Of a stretch of DNA of 64,000 nucleotides, positions 52,317 to 64,000 are shown one piece after another. Under the pieces are notes generated by a model that saw only the letters and a program-made list of their open reading frames with translations, had not been told where the DNA came from and did not search any database. Origin of the DNA: Salipiger mangrovisoli (lineage in GTDB: Bacteria > Pseudomonadota > Alphaproteobacteria > Rhodobacterales > Rhodobacteraceae); contig NZ_JADFFK010000002.1 in assembly GCF_015223355.1 (NCBI RefSeq), positions 186,001 to 250,000 on the forward strand, given 5' to 3'. Position numbers and translations under genes: made by a program. Positions within the stretch are counted from its first letter, which is position 1. Every line of letters begins with the position of its first letter.

Positions 52317-53447
52317 ATGCTGAAACATCTTCTCGCTTCCGCGGCGTTGCTGGCCTGCGCCACGGCAGCTTCGGCCGAGGTCAAGGTCGGGCTCATCACC
52401 ACGCTTTCGGGCGGCGGCGCGGGCCTTGGCATCGACACCCGCGACGGCTTCATGCTGGCCGTCGAGGAAGCCGGTCGCGATGATCTCGACGTGGTGGTCG
52501 AGGACGACCAGCAGAAGCCCGACGTCGCCGTGCAGATCGCCGACCGGATGATCCAGTCCGACAAGGTGGACCTGCTGACCGGCATCGTCTGGTCGAACCT
52601 CGCGATGGCGGTGGTGCCGGCGGCGACGGCGCAGGGGCTGTTCTACCTGTCGACCAACGCCGCCCCGGCGCAGCTGGCGGGCAAGGGCTGCAACCCCAAC
52701 TACTTCTCGGTGTCGTATCAGAACGACAACCTGCACGAGGCGGCGGGCGCCTATGCCACCGGCGCCGACTTCAAGAAGACCTTCATCCTTGCGCCGAACT
52801 ACCCGGCCGGGAAGGATTCGCTCAACGGCTTCAAGCGCTTCTTCAAGGGCGAGCTGGCCGGCGAGGTCTACACCAAGCTTGGCCAGACCGATTACGCCGC
52901 CGAGATCGCGCAGATCCGCGCCTCGGGTGCCGACAGCGTGTTCTTCTTCCTGCCCGGCGGCATGGGGATTTCCTTCCTCAAGCAATATGCCGACAGCGGC
53001 GTCGAGCTGCCGCTGGTGGGTCCGGCCTTCTCCTTCGACCAGAATATCCTGCAAGCAGTGGGCGACGCGGCGCTTGGGGTGAAGAACACCTCGTCGTGGA
53101 ACAAGGACCTCGAGAACGAGAGCAATGCGCACTTCGTCGAGGCATACCTCGCCAAGTACGACCGTCTGCCCTCGCTCTATTCGGCGCAGGGCTACGACAC
53201 CGCGCTGCTGCTGCTCTCGGCTCTGGAAAAAGCCGACATCGCCGACAAGGACGCCTTCCGCGCGGCGCTGGAAGAGGCCGACTTCAGCTCGGTGCGTGGT
53301 GAGTTCAAGTTCTCGCCGAGCCACCACCCGATTCAGGACATCTACGTCCGCGAGGTGGTGAAGGAGGGTGACATCCTCACCAACAAGATCGTCGGCACGG
53401 CGATCGAGGACCGCGGACACGCCTACGAAGACGAGTGCAAGATGTGA
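52317..53447 (+). CDS. LIV-type ABC transporter substrate-binding protein
   Basis: 376 residues. Signal peptide MLKHLLASAALLACATAASA (cleavage near 20) and a type I periplasmic-binding fold: VKVGLITTLSGGGAGLGIDT, QKPDVAVQIADRMIQSDKVD, GYDTALLLLSALEKADI. The family (Peripla_BP_6) binds branched-chain amino acids, amides or aromatic acids; the substrate here is not readable. GGGAGA precedes the ATG. It leads a complete transporter; permeases and two ATPases follow. Confidence 0.88.
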   Translation: MLKHLLASAALLACATAASAEVKVGLITTLSGGGAGLGIDTRDGFMLAVEEAGRDDLDVVVEDDQQKPDVAVQIADRMIQSDKVDLLTGIVWSNLAMAVVPAATAQGLFYLSTNAAPAQLAGKGCNPNYFSVSYQNDNLHEAAGAYATGADFKKTFILAPNYPAGKDSLNGFKRFFKGELAGEVYTKLGQTDYAAEIAQIRASGADSVFFFLPGGMGISFLKQYADSGVELPLVGPAFSFDQNILQAVGDAALGVKNTSSWNKDLENESNAHFVEAYLAKYDRLPSLYSAQGYDTALLLLSALEKADIADKDAFRAALEEADFSSVRGEFKFSPSHHPIQDIYVREVVKEGDILTNKIVGTAIEDRGHAYEDECKM

Positions 53448-53457
53448 CGCAGCCGGG

Positions 53458-53536
53458 CGCGGCCCTTCGGCGAAAGCCGGGCAGGGCCGCGTCCGACCCC
53501 GGCGTTTCTGCCGGGCGCGCGGGCAGGCGCCCGCGC
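53458..53536. promoter_or_regulatory. Three consecutive hairpins between binding-protein and permease genes
   Basis: Stems CGCGGCCCT/AGGGCCGCG (53458-53466 with 53483-53491), CCCGGC/GCCGGG (53498-53503 with 53510-53515) and GCGCGGGC/GCCCGCGC (53517-53524 with 53529-53536). They fill the 111-base gap. Hairpins here commonly stabilise the binding-protein message or dampen transcription into the permease genes; that role is inferred. Confidence 0.6.
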
Positions 53537-53558
53537 ATGACGAGAGACGGACCTTCGA

Positions 53559-54479
53559 ATGACCCCCATCCTCATCGCCGAGCAGGTGCTGAACGGGCTG
53601 CAATCCGGCGTCATGCTGTTCCTCATGGCCGCCGGGCTGACGCTGATCTTCGGCGTCATGGGGCTGATCAACCTCGCCCATGGATCGCTCTACATGGTCG
53701 GGGCCTTCGCCGCCGCCGCCACGGCGGTCGCCACCGGCTCGTTTCTTCTGGCTCTGGTCGCCGCGCTGGCCGCCGCCGCCGCCGCGGGCGCGCTGGTCGA
53801 GCGGCTGGTGATCCGCAGGCTCTACGACCGCGACCACCTCGACCAGGTGCTGGCCACCTTCGCGCTGATCCTGATCTTCTCGGAAGGCACGCGCTGGATC
53901 TTCGGGTCGTTCCCGCTCTATCTCGACATTCCGCAGGCGCTGTCGGGCCCGGTGACGCTGCCGGGCGGCATCCAGTACCCGCTCTACCGGCTGTTCCTCA
54001 TCGGCATGGGGCTGGTGGTCGCGGCGCTGCTGTTCTGGCTCATCGCCTGCACCCGGCTCGGCATCCGCATCCGCGCCGGCGAGAACGACCGCGAGATGAT
54101 CGCCGCGCTCGGCGTCGACATCGCCCGGCTCTACACGCTGGTCTTCGCGCTCGGCGCGGCGCTGGCGGGGCTGGCGGGGGCGCTCGTGGGGGCGATCCAG
54201 TCGGTGCAGGTGGGCATGGGCGAACCGGTGCTGATCCTCGCCTTCGTGGTGATCGTCATCGGCGGCATCGGTTCGATCGAGGGGGCGCTGGTCGGCGCAC
54301 TGCTGGTGGGCCTCACCGACACCCTGGGCGGCATCTTCCTGCCGCAGCTGCTGGCGCTCTTCATGGAGCCCGCCGCCGCCACGCAGACCGGGGCGGCGCT
54401 GGCCTCGATGGCGATCTACGTGCTGATGGCGGCGGTGCTGGTCTGGAGACCCACCGGACTATTCGGAGCAAGGGCATGA
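53559..54479 (+). CDS. LIV-type ABC transporter permease (LivH)
   Basis: 306 residues with eight hydrophobic segments, LivH family (BPD_transp_2). LNGLQSGVMLFLMAAGLTLI and GLINLAHGSLYMVGAFAAAA and GGIGSIEGALVGALLVGLTD are typical. It forms half of the membrane channel with the LivM-like protein. The stop overlaps the LivM start in ATGA. Confidence 0.9.
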   Translation: MTPILIAEQVLNGLQSGVMLFLMAAGLTLIFGVMGLINLAHGSLYMVGAFAAAATAVATGSFLLALVAALAAAAAAGALVERLVIRRLYDRDHLDQVLATFALILIFSEGTRWIFGSFPLYLDIPQALSGPVTLPGGIQYPLYRLFLIGMGLVVAALLFWLIACTRLGIRIRAGENDREMIAALGVDIARLYTLVFALGAALAGLAGALVGAIQSVQVGMGEPVLILAFVVIVIGGIGSIEGALVGALLVGLTDTLGGIFLPQLLALFMEPAAATQTGAALASMAIYVLMAAVLVWRPTGLFGARA

Positions 54480-55459
54480 GCCGCGAGGGACTTCTCAACG
54501 CGGCGGTGCTGCTGGCGCTCGGGCTGGTGCCGCTGGCGGCGCATGTCATGGGCGAGCCCTTCACCATCACGCTGGCGACCCGCGCGGCGATCCTCGCTTT
54601 GGCGGCGGTGGGGCTGAACATCGCGCTGGGGATCGGCGGGCTGGTGAGCCTCGGCCACGCCACCTTCTTCGGCATCGGCGGCTATGCCATGGGCATCCTC
54701 GCCAGCCACGTGCAGGACTACGAGCCGCTGTTCGAGTGGCCGTTCCTGTTCGAGGGCTCCACCTCGATGCCCCTCATCTGGCTGTTGGCGGTGCTGGCCT
54801 CGGCGCTGGCGGCGCTGCTGATCGGGCTGCTCGCGCTGCGCACCTCGGGCGTCTACTTCATCATGATCACGCTGGCCTTCGGGCAGATGTTCTACTTCTT
54901 CTCGATCTCCTGGAGCCGCTACGGCGGCGAGGATGGGCTGTCGATCTACGTGCGCAACGGCTTCCCGGGTCTGAACACGCTCGACCCGATCCAGTTCTTC
55001 GGCCTTTGCTACGCGGTGCTCTGCCTCGTGCTGCTGGGCGCGCGGCTGCTGGCGCGCAGCCCCTTCGGCCTCGCGCTCGGCGCGGCGCGGCAGAGCCCGG
55101 ACCGGGTGCAGGCGGTGGGGCTCGACCCCAAGCGCCTGCAACTGGTGGGCTTCGTCGTCTCGGGCGCGATCACCGGGCTTGCAGGGGCGCTCTTTGCCGA
55201 TCTGAACCGCTTCGTCAGCCCGACCATGTTCAGCTGGCAGACCAGCGGCGAGATCATGGTGTTCATCATCCTCGGCGGCGTCGGGCGGCTGTTCGGCCCG
55301 GTGGTGGGGGCGGGGGTCTTCGTGATGCTCGAGCACTGGCTCGGCGACATGTCCGAGTTCTGGCACATCTGGCTGGGGCTGCTGCTGCTGGCGGTTGTGC
55401 TCTTCGCGCGGGGCGGCCTCGTGGGGCTGCTGGCGGGACGGGGACGGGCGCATGACTGA
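54476..55459 (+). CDS. LIV-type ABC transporter permease (LivM)
   Basis: 327 residues with about ten hydrophobic segments. LATRAAILALAAVGLNIALG, GHATFFGIGGYAMGILASHV and FMSWQTSGE-like FSWQTSGEIMVFIILGGVGR identify LivM. It pairs with LivH. Its ATG overlaps the livH stop by four bases and its stop overlaps the ATPase start by eight, so the whole set is one translation-coupled operon. Confidence 0.9.
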   Translation: MSREGLLNAAVLLALGLVPLAAHVMGEPFTITLATRAAILALAAVGLNIALGIGGLVSLGHATFFGIGGYAMGILASHVQDYEPLFEWPFLFEGSTSMPLIWLLAVLASALAALLIGLLALRTSGVYFIMITLAFGQMFYFFSISWSRYGGEDGLSIYVRNGFPGLNTLDPIQFFGLCYAVLCLVLLGARLLARSPFGLALGAARQSPDRVQAVGLDPKRLQLVGFVVSGAITGLAGALFADLNRFVSPTMFSWQTSGEIMVFIILGGVGRLFGPVVGAGVFVMLEHWLGDMSEFWHIWLGLLLLAVVLFARGGLVGLLAGRGRAHD

Positions 55460-56201
55460 GCCGGTTCTGCAAACCCGCGGGCTGGTGAAGAGCTTCGGGG
55501 CGCTGCGCGCGTCCGACGGCATCACGCTCGACCTGCGACCCGGCGAGATCCACGCGGTGATCGGGCCGAACGGCGCGGGCAAATCGACGCTGATCAAGCA
55601 GCTCTCGGGCAACATTGCGCCCGACGAGGGCACGGTGCATTTCCTCGGCCGCGACGTGACCGCGCTGAGCACCATGGCCCGCGCGCGCATGGGGCTGGCG
55701 CGGACCTTCCAGGTCTCGGCGCTGGCGATGGAGGACACGGTGCTGCAAAACGCGGTGCTCGGTGCCTTGGGGGCGATGAGTTCGCCCTACCGTTTCTTCC
55801 GGCCGGCGCTGAAGCGGGCGGAGCTGAGGGGCCGCGCCACAGCGGCACTGGAGCGCATGGGGCTGGCGGGCCACGCCGCCACGGTGGTCAGCGAATTGAG
55901 CCACGGCCAGCGCCGCCAGCTCGAAGTGGCGGTCGCGCTGACCCTGCAGCCCAGGGCCTTCCTGATGGACGAGCCGATGGCCGGTCTTGGCGGCGAGGGG
56001 TCCAAGCAGTTGACCGGCATCCTCGATCGGTTGCGCGCCGAGGCACCGATCCTGCTGATCGAGCACGACATGGACGCGGTCTTCGCCCTCGCCGACCGCA
56101 TCTCGGTTCTGGTCTACGGGCGCATCATCGCCACCGGCACGGTCGAGGAGATCCGCCGCAGCCCGGAAGTGCGCGACGCCTATCTCGGGGATGCGTCATG
56201 A
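55452..56201 (+). CDS. LIV-type ABC transporter ATP-binding protein (LivG)
   Basis: 249 residues. Walker A GPNGAGKS (38-45), signature ELSHGQRRQLEVAVAL (a LSHGQ variant common in LivG), Walker B RAFLMDEPMAGL, and the terminal VEEIRRSPEVRDAYLG. One of two ATPases of this importer. The ATG is inside the livM end. Confidence 0.9.
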   Translation: MTEPVLQTRGLVKSFGALRASDGITLDLRPGEIHAVIGPNGAGKSTLIKQLSGNIAPDEGTVHFLGRDVTALSTMARARMGLARTFQVSALAMEDTVLQNAVLGALGAMSSPYRFFRPALKRAELRGRATAALERMGLAGHAATVVSELSHGQRRQLEVAVALTLQPRAFLMDEPMAGLGGEGSKQLTGILDRLRAEAPILLIEHDMDAVFALADRISVLVYGRIIATGTVEEIRRSPEVRDAYLGDAS

Positions 56202-56884
56202 GCCTGCTGGAGTTGCACGAGATCACCGCGTCCTACGGGGCGTCGCAGGCGCTCTTCGGCGTGTCGCTGGAGATTGCCGAGGGCGAGGTGCTGGCGCTCA
56301 TGGGGCGCAACGGCATGGGCAAGAGCACGACGGTGCGCTGCCTTTGCGGGATGATGGCGGCTGGCGGTGTCCGGCGCTTTGCCGGGCAGGACATCGGCAG
56401 GCTGCCGTCGCACAGGGTGGCGCGGCTGGGGGTTGGGCTGGTGCCCGAGGGGCGGCGCTGCTTTCGGGATCTGACGGTGACCGAGAACCTGATCGCCGCC
56501 GCGCGGCCCGGACATTGGGATCAGGTGAAGGTCGAGGTGCTCTTCCCCCGCCTCGCCGAACGGCGCGGGCAGGTGGCGGGCACGCTCTCGGGGGGCGAGC
56601 AGCAGATGCTCGCCATCGGCCGCGCGCTGATGACCAACCCGCGGCTGCTGGTGCTGGACGAAGCAACCGAGGGCCTGGCCCCGCTGGTGCGGCAGGAGAT
56701 TTGGGATGCGCTGGGGGTGCTCAAGCGCGACAGCGGGCTGTCGATCCTTGTGGTGGACAAGGCGCTGGCGGAACTTGCGCAGGTCGCCGACCGCGCGGTG
56801 ATCCTTGAACGTGGGCGCTCGGTCTGGGACGGGGTGTTCGCCGAGGTGAAGGGCGAGGTGGCGGAGCGGTATCTGGGGGTCTAG
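56198..56884 (+). CDS. LIV-type ABC transporter ATP-binding protein (LivF)
   Basis: 228 residues. Walker A GRNGMGKS, LSGGEQQMLAIGRALMTNPR, Walker B LLVLDEATEGLAP are the LivF pattern. Last gene of the operon, starting in a four-base ATGA overlap. The five genes form a complete importer, but no regulator or catabolic gene adjoins to show which substrate it takes up. Confidence 0.9.
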   Translation: MSLLELHEITASYGASQALFGVSLEIAEGEVLALMGRNGMGKSTTVRCLCGMMAAGGVRRFAGQDIGRLPSHRVARLGVGLVPEGRRCFRDLTVTENLIAAARPGHWDQVKVEVLFPRLAERRGQVAGTLSGGEQQMLAIGRALMTNPRLLVLDEATEGLAPLVRQEIWDALGVLKRDSGLSILVVDKALAELAQVADRAVILERGRSVWDGVFAEVKGEVAERYLGV

Positions 56885-57087
56885 CGCAAACGATAGCCGG
56901 GCGAGGGCCTGCCCGTGGGGGGCGCTCCGGCGCTGGAGGTCAGCAGTTTATTCCAGCCAAGTCCGTGTGACCTAGACCTCGGCTCGAGGCAAACAAAGCG
57001 CCAGCCCGCCGGGACGGGCAGCCGCTCGACCGGCGGCCTCGCCTTGAGTCCGGGCGGGGGGCGTAGCGCGCTCGAAGGCCCAAAAGA

Positions 57088-57117
57088 AAAAGGGGCGGGA
57101 AAATTCCCGCCCCTTTT
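57088..57117. terminator. Strong bidirectional terminator between livF and carB
   Basis: AAAAGGGGCGGGAA (57088-57101) pairs with TTCCCGCCCCTTTT (57104-57117), a perfect 14-base stem with a tiny loop. On the minus strand it follows the carB stop by 21 bases and is followed by TTTTTCTTTT-like sequence. The rest of the livF-carB gap (56885-57087) holds nothing recognisable. Confidence 0.88.
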
Positions 57118-57138
57118 CCTGTCTCTGATCGTGGAGGC

Positions 57139-60510
<3,372 letters not shown>

Positions 60511-60593
60511 GGGGGCACCTTCATGTCATGTCTGTCGCGGTCGGGCATGGGGCAGCACGCGCTGGAGTCGCCGCTCCCCGCAAATTGTCGTGC

Positions 60594-60621
60594 GTTATAG
60601 ACAGAAGCTTTGCCCACGCAA
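60594..60621 (-). promoter_or_regulatory. Sigma-70-type promoter of carB
   Basis: On the minus strand TTGCGT (60621-60616), 16-base spacer, TATAAC (60599-60594). Transcription would begin near 60587, giving a leader of about 77 bases. The carB-cfa gap to the right (60622-60775) holds nothing else recognised. Confidence 0.55.
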
Positions 60622-60775
60622 CCCCAGATCCGCCTTGTTTCCTTCTGCAAAGCAAAAGCCGGTGACGGGGGATGACGTGAAAGCTGTCGCAGCGTCAAGG
60701 CTGCGGCTCGGGATTCTCAAGCGAAGCCCGCACCATCGCGGCGCGGGGCGGAGCGGCAGGCTGCCGGGGCGGCGC

Positions 60776-62008
60776 TCATTGCGCGGCGTGGAGCATTTCC
60801 TGTTCGCTGTGGCCGTGCAGATAATCGCGGGTGGTGGGCACCGCGTATTGCTTGCGGGACAGTTGCAGGTGGAAGACCCCCTGGCGGGTTTCCTCGAAGG
60901 CCGCCTCGCAGACCACGAGGTAGAGTCGCCACATGCGGATGAAGCGCTCGTCGTAGCCCAGCTCGCGCACCTTCGGCAGCGCCGCCTCGAAGCGTCGCCG
61001 CCAGTGATTGAGCGTCGGGCCGTAATGGCCGCGCAGAATTTCGACGTCGGTGGCCCAGAGGCCGGACCGTTCGACCGCCGCAGACACCTCGGACAGGCTT
61101 GGCACGTAGCCGCCCGGGAAGATGTACTTGTCGATCCACGGCGAGGTGGGGGCCGGTGGGGCGGTGTGCCCGATGGTATGGATCAGGGCGACGCCATCCG
61201 GCTTCAGCACCTTCTGCACCTTGGTGAAATACTCCTGCAGGTGCGGGAAGCCGACGTGTTCCAGCATCCCGACCGAGACCACGCGGTCGAACGCATCCTC
61301 GACCTTGCGGTAGTCGAGCAGGCGGAACTCGGTCTTGTCCGCAAGCCCGGCCTCCTCGGCGCGGCGCTTGGCGGTGGCAAGCTGGTTCTCCGACAGGGTG
61401 ACCCCGGTGACATGCGCCCCGTAGTCGCGCGCCAGCGTCAGCGCCATGCCACCCCAGCCGCAGCCGATGTCCAGCACCCGCATGCCGGGCTTCAGCAGCA
61501 GCTTGTGCGCGATATGGTTCTTCTTGGCTTTCTGCGCCGCCTCGAGGCTGAGTCCCGGATCGGTGAAATAGGCGCAGGAATACTGCATGTCCTGGTCGAG
61601 AAAGAGCCGGTAAAGGTCGTCAGAGATGTCATAGTGATGTTTCACGTTCGACTGCGAGCGCAGCGGGTTGTTGCGCTGCTCTATGCCGCGCAGCGCAACC
61701 CGCATCCGGTCCATCGCGGTGAACCAGCTTGGCATCCTGCCGGACTGCTGGTTGCGCACCAGCAGCGCGACGAATTCGTAGAGCTTGTGCGCCGGGCAGT
61801 CGATTCTGCCATCCATGTAGCCCTCGCCGAGGGCCATCACCGGGTTTCGGCACAGCGCGGCGACAATGCTGTCGTCGGTGAGAGTCACTTCGGCCTTGGG
61901 ACCGGCGCCGGGACCGTAGTCGCGGCTCATGCCGTCGGGCCAGGTGACCCGCAAGCGGCCTTCAACAATGAGTCTTTTCAAAATGCGTTCGAGGACGGAT
62001 TGCCACAT
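60776..62008 (-). CDS. cfa: Cyclopropane-fatty-acyl-phospholipid synthase
   Basis: 410 residues. The SAM-binding motif VLDIGCGWGG (178-187) and the family marks NVKHHYDISDDLYRLFLD, QYSCAYFTDPGLSLEAAQKA, TSPWIDKYIFPGGYVPSLSE and HYGPTLNHWRRRFE identify Cfa, which methylates unsaturated membrane lipids to cyclopropane forms, usually under stress or in stationary phase. AGGGGG precedes ATG 62008. A GGAAC-N17-CGTT promoter motif lies upstream. A much longer reading into aspS is an artefact. Confidence 0.94.
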   Translation of the reverse strand: MWQSVLERILKRLIVEGRLRVTWPDGMSRDYGPGAGPKAEVTLTDDSIVAALCRNPVMALGEGYMDGRIDCPAHKLYEFVALLVRNQQSGRMPSWFTAMDRMRVALRGIEQRNNPLRSQSNVKHHYDISDDLYRLFLDQDMQYSCAYFTDPGLSLEAAQKAKKNHIAHKLLLKPGMRVLDIGCGWGGMALTLARDYGAHVTGVTLSENQLATAKRRAEEAGLADKTEFRLLDYRKVEDAFDRVVSVGMLEHVGFPHLQEYFTKVQKVLKPDGVALIHTIGHTAPPAPTSPWIDKYIFPGGYVPSLSEVSAAVERSGLWATDVEILRGHYGPTLNHWRRRFEAALPKVRELGYDERFIRMWRLYLVVCEAAFEETRQGVFHLQLSRKQYAVPTTRDYLHGHSEQEMLHAAQ

Positions 62009-62050
62009 TGCCGGACCCCCTAAGATATTCCCTGTTTGAAAAAGGTCGAA

Positions 62051-62076
62051 AACGTTCGGAATCGCAAAAAGGTTCC
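62051..62076 (-). promoter_or_regulatory. EcfG-type (general stress sigma) promoter motif before cfa
   Basis: Reading leftward: GGAAC (62076-62072), 17 bases, CGTT (62054-62051). This is the EcfG consensus of alphaproteobacteria with allowed spacing. The start would fall near 62044, giving a leader of about 35 bases before cfa. Confidence 0.5.
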
Positions 62077-62123
62077 CAGACGTTACAACATGAACGAAAT
62101 ATGGCAAATACCGTGGGCCTCCC

Positions 62124-62152
62124 TTGACTTCCCGTGGCTCTAGCGGTGTATC
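62124..62152 (+). promoter_or_regulatory. Sigma-70-type promoter of aspS
   Basis: TTGACT (62124-62129), 17 bases, TGTATC (62147-62152); 39 bases before the aspS ATG. The -35 box matches the consensus well, the -10 is weaker. Confidence 0.55.
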
Positions 62153-62191
62153 GGCGCCTAACTTTCCAGCAGTTTCCGAAGGGCAAGAGCC

Positions 62192-63973
62192 ATGCATGCC
62201 TATCGCAGCCATACCTGCGCAGATCTGACCAAGGCCAACGTCGGCGAGACCGTCCGTCTCTCCGGATGGGTGAACCGCATCCGCGATCACGGCGGCATTC
62301 TCTTTATCGACCTGCGCGACCATTACGGCATCACGCAGGTCCTGTGCGACCCTGACAGCGCCGCCTTCGCGGACGTCGAGAAGGTGCGCTCTGAGTGGTG
62401 CATCCGCATCGACGGCGAGGTGAAGGCCCGCGACCCCGAGCTGGTGAACGCCAAGCTCCCGACCGGTGAAGTCGAAGTCTTCGTGCGCGACATCGAGGTG
62501 CTGGGCGCGTCGAACGAGCTGCCGCTGATGGTCTTCGGCGAGCAGGAGTACCCGGAAGAGACGCGCCTGCGCTACCGCTACCTCGACCTGCGCCGCGAGA
62601 GCATGCAGCGCAACATGACCCTGCGCTCGGATGTGGTCGCCTCGATCCGCCGCCGCATGTGGGGCAACGGCTTCCGCGAGTTCCAGACGCCGATCATCAC
62701 CGCGTCCTCGCCCGAGGGCGCGCGCGACTTCCTCGTGCCGTCGCGCCTGCACCCGGGCAAGTTCTACGCGCTGCCGCAGGCCCCGCAGCAGTTCAAGCAG
62801 CTGATCATGGTGTCGGGCTACGACAAGTACTTCCAGATCGCGCCCTGCTTCCGCGACGAGGACCCGCGCGCCGACCGCTCGCCGACCGACTTCTACCAGC
62901 TCGACATGGAGATGAGCTTCGTCGAGCAGCAGGACGTCTTCGACACGATCTCTCCGGTGATCGCGGGCATCTTCGAGGAGTTCGGCGGCGGCCGTAGGGT
63001 CGACGCCCCCGGCGAATGGCCGCAGATCTCCTATCGCGACGCGGCCAAGTGGTACGGCACCGACAAGCCCGACCTGCGCAACCCGATCAAGATGCAGGAC
63101 TGCTCCGAGCACTTCCGCGGCTCCGGCTTCGCGATCTTCGCCAAGTTGCTCGAGCAGGAGGGCACCGAGGTGCGCGCCATCCCCGCGCCCACCGGCGGCT
63201 CGCGCAAGTTCTGCGACCGGATGAACGCCTTCGCCCAGAAAGAGGGTCTGCCCGGCATGGGCTACATCTTCTGGCGCGAGACCGACGGCGCGATGGAAGC
63301 CGCCGGCCCGCTGGCTAAGAACATCGGCCCCGAGCGCACCGAGGCGATCCGCCAGCAGCTCGGCCTGGGTGTCGGCGACGCGGCCTTCTTCCTCGGCGGC
63401 AAGCCCTCGAGCTTCGAACGCGTGGCGGGCAAGGCGCGCGACGTGATCGGCGCCGAGCTCGGCCTGACCGAGACCGACCGTTTCGCATTCGCCTGGATCG
63501 TCGACTTCCCGATCTACGAGAAGGATGCCGAGTCCGGCGACATCGACTTCGAGCACAACCCGTTCTCGATGCCGCAGGGCGGCATGGACGCCCTGCTGGG
63601 CGATCCGATGGACGTGCGCGGCTTCCAGTACGACCTGGCCTGCAACGGCTACGAGCTGGTCTCGGGCGCGATCCGGAACCACAAGCCGGAGATCATGCTC
63701 AAGGCCTTCGAGATCGCCGGTTACGGCGAAGAAGAGGTCAAGAACCGCTTCGGCGCGCTTTACCAGGCGTTCCACTACGGCGCCCCGCCGCACGGCGGCT
63801 GCGCGGCCGGCATCGACCGGATCGTGATGCTGCTGGCGGATGAGCAGAACATCCGCGAGGTCATCATGTTCCCGATGAACCAGCGCGCCGAGGACCTGAT
63901 GATGCAGGCGCCCTCCGTGCCTGCCTCGGACCAGCTGATGGACCTGTCGCTGCGGGTCATCCCGCAGGAATGA
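62192..63973 (+). CDS. aspS: Aspartyl-tRNA synthetase
   Basis: 593-residue class II enzyme: N-terminal OB fold ([20 protein letters not shown]), class II core with motif 2 FRDEDPRAD and motif 3 [14 protein letters not shown], and a GAD-type insertion. It charges tRNA-Asp in the cytosol. The motif-2 neighbourhood reads [15 protein letters not shown], where many bacterial enzymes have a different residue before CFRDED. Whether it is discriminating or also charges tRNA-Asn cannot be told without gatCAB data. It is divergent from cfa. Confidence 0.96.
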   Translation: MHAYRSHTCADLTKANVGETVRLSGWVNRIRDHGGILFIDLRDHYGITQVLCDPDSAAFADVEKVRSEWCIRIDGEVKARDPELVNAKLPTGEVEVFVRDIEVLGASNELPLMVFGEQEYPEETRLRYRYLDLRRESMQRNMTLRSDVVASIRRRMWGNGFREFQTPIITASSPEGARDFLVPSRLHPGKFYALPQAPQQFKQLIMVSGYDKYFQIAPCFRDEDPRADRSPTDFYQLDMEMSFVEQQDVFDTISPVIAGIFEEFGGGRRVDAPGEWPQISYRDAAKWYGTDKPDLRNPIKMQDCSEHFRGSGFAIFAKLLEQEGTEVRAIPAPTGGSRKFCDRMNAFAQKEGLPGMGYIFWRETDGAMEAAGPLAKNIGPERTEAIRQQLGLGVGDAAFFLGGKPSSFERVAGKARDVIGAELGLTETDRFAFAWIVDFPIYEKDAESGDIDFEHNPFSMPQGGMDALLGDPMDVRGFQYDLACNGYELVSGAIRNHKPEIMLKAFEIAGYGEEEVKNRFGALYQAFHYGAPPHGGCAAGIDRIVMLLADEQNIREVIMFPMNQRAEDLMMQAPSVPASDQLMDLSLRVIPQE

Positions 63974-64000
63974 TCCCGATGCTAGAGACGCTCAGATCCC

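Noticed and set aside
60776-63793. Cfa reading extended through aspS on the minus strand
   Set aside because: The extension is antisense to aspS; ATG 62008 has a ribosome site and matches the family start.

Overview
The window is high-GC chromosomal DNA from an alphaproteobacterium, most likely a Rhodobacteraceae (Roseobacter/Salipiger-like) member. The inference rests on gene content (soeABC-type molybdoenzyme, DUF1523, the DUF1285-MoxR-DUF58-DUF4159 cluster, GT14/DUF5928, CHCC zinc finger, zapE, accD-folC) and on family-typical short intergenic hairpin elements. Coding density is about 90 percent. No rRNA, tRNA, CRISPR array, phage or transposase was seen.

Layout. 1-3955: 3' end of a probable sulfite dehydrogenase operon (soeA partial, soeB, soeC) followed by a two-domain SnoaL-like protein. 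3956-4373: terminator hairpin and a decayed DUF805 membrane-protein gene. 4374-9250: DUF1523 protein, creatinase, succinate-semialdehyde dehydrogenase, a kynurenine-formamidase-like hydrolase and a doubtful short exported ORF. 9411-11654: tandem Pho-box-like repeats in front of a secreted phytase-type esterase. 11764-16735: LysR regulator and divergent quinone-reductase-like dehydrogenase, GNAT, Hsp20, and two tandem secreted serine proteases. 16815-20804: glycolate oxidase glcDEF with a palindrome upstream. 20896-22016: HemJ-like and DUF599 membrane proteins. 22078-29457: MoxR / DUF58 / DUF4159 / amidotransferase-like operon with divergent DUF1285 gene. 29461-33821: SDR, TetR, sulfotransferase, GT14-DUF5928, HIT protein. 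33998-41541: orphan ABC ATPase, NDUFS6-like zinc finger, AEC carrier, S-formylglutathione hydrolase, YaiI, HAD, hydrolase, MFS, zapE. 41929-45196: accD-folC and a CPBP protease. 45400-48984: lipoprotein, two uncharacterised proteins, DMT exporter, GntR regulator. 49035-52096: modE-modABC with a palindromic ModE-type site. 52317-56884: complete LIV-type ABC transporter. 57139-63973: carB, cfa and aspS.

How genes work together. Molybdate uptake (modABC/modE) would feed molybdoenzymes such as SoeA. Glycolate oxidation, formaldehyde detoxification (fghA), creatine cleavage and LIV-type uptake describe a heterotroph living on small organic compounds. The MoxR operon encodes three consecutive proteins with full or degenerate MIDAS-like motifs, so the chaperone ATPase and its partners may form one envelope machine. 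The Pho-box-like repeats suggest phosphate-starvation control of the secreted esterase; a GGAAC-N17-CGTT motif suggests general-stress control of cyclopropane fatty acid synthesis.

The most unusual structure is a pair of related intergenic elements. One form (TTCTTCTAGG plus a GC hairpin) occurs four times, each time between co-oriented genes; a related form (GTATTTG..AGAAGAAG) occurs in gaps between convergent genes. No clearly novel defence or mobile system was found; the best candidates for undescribed biology are these elements, the GT14-DUF5928/sulfotransferase pair and the MoxR operon.
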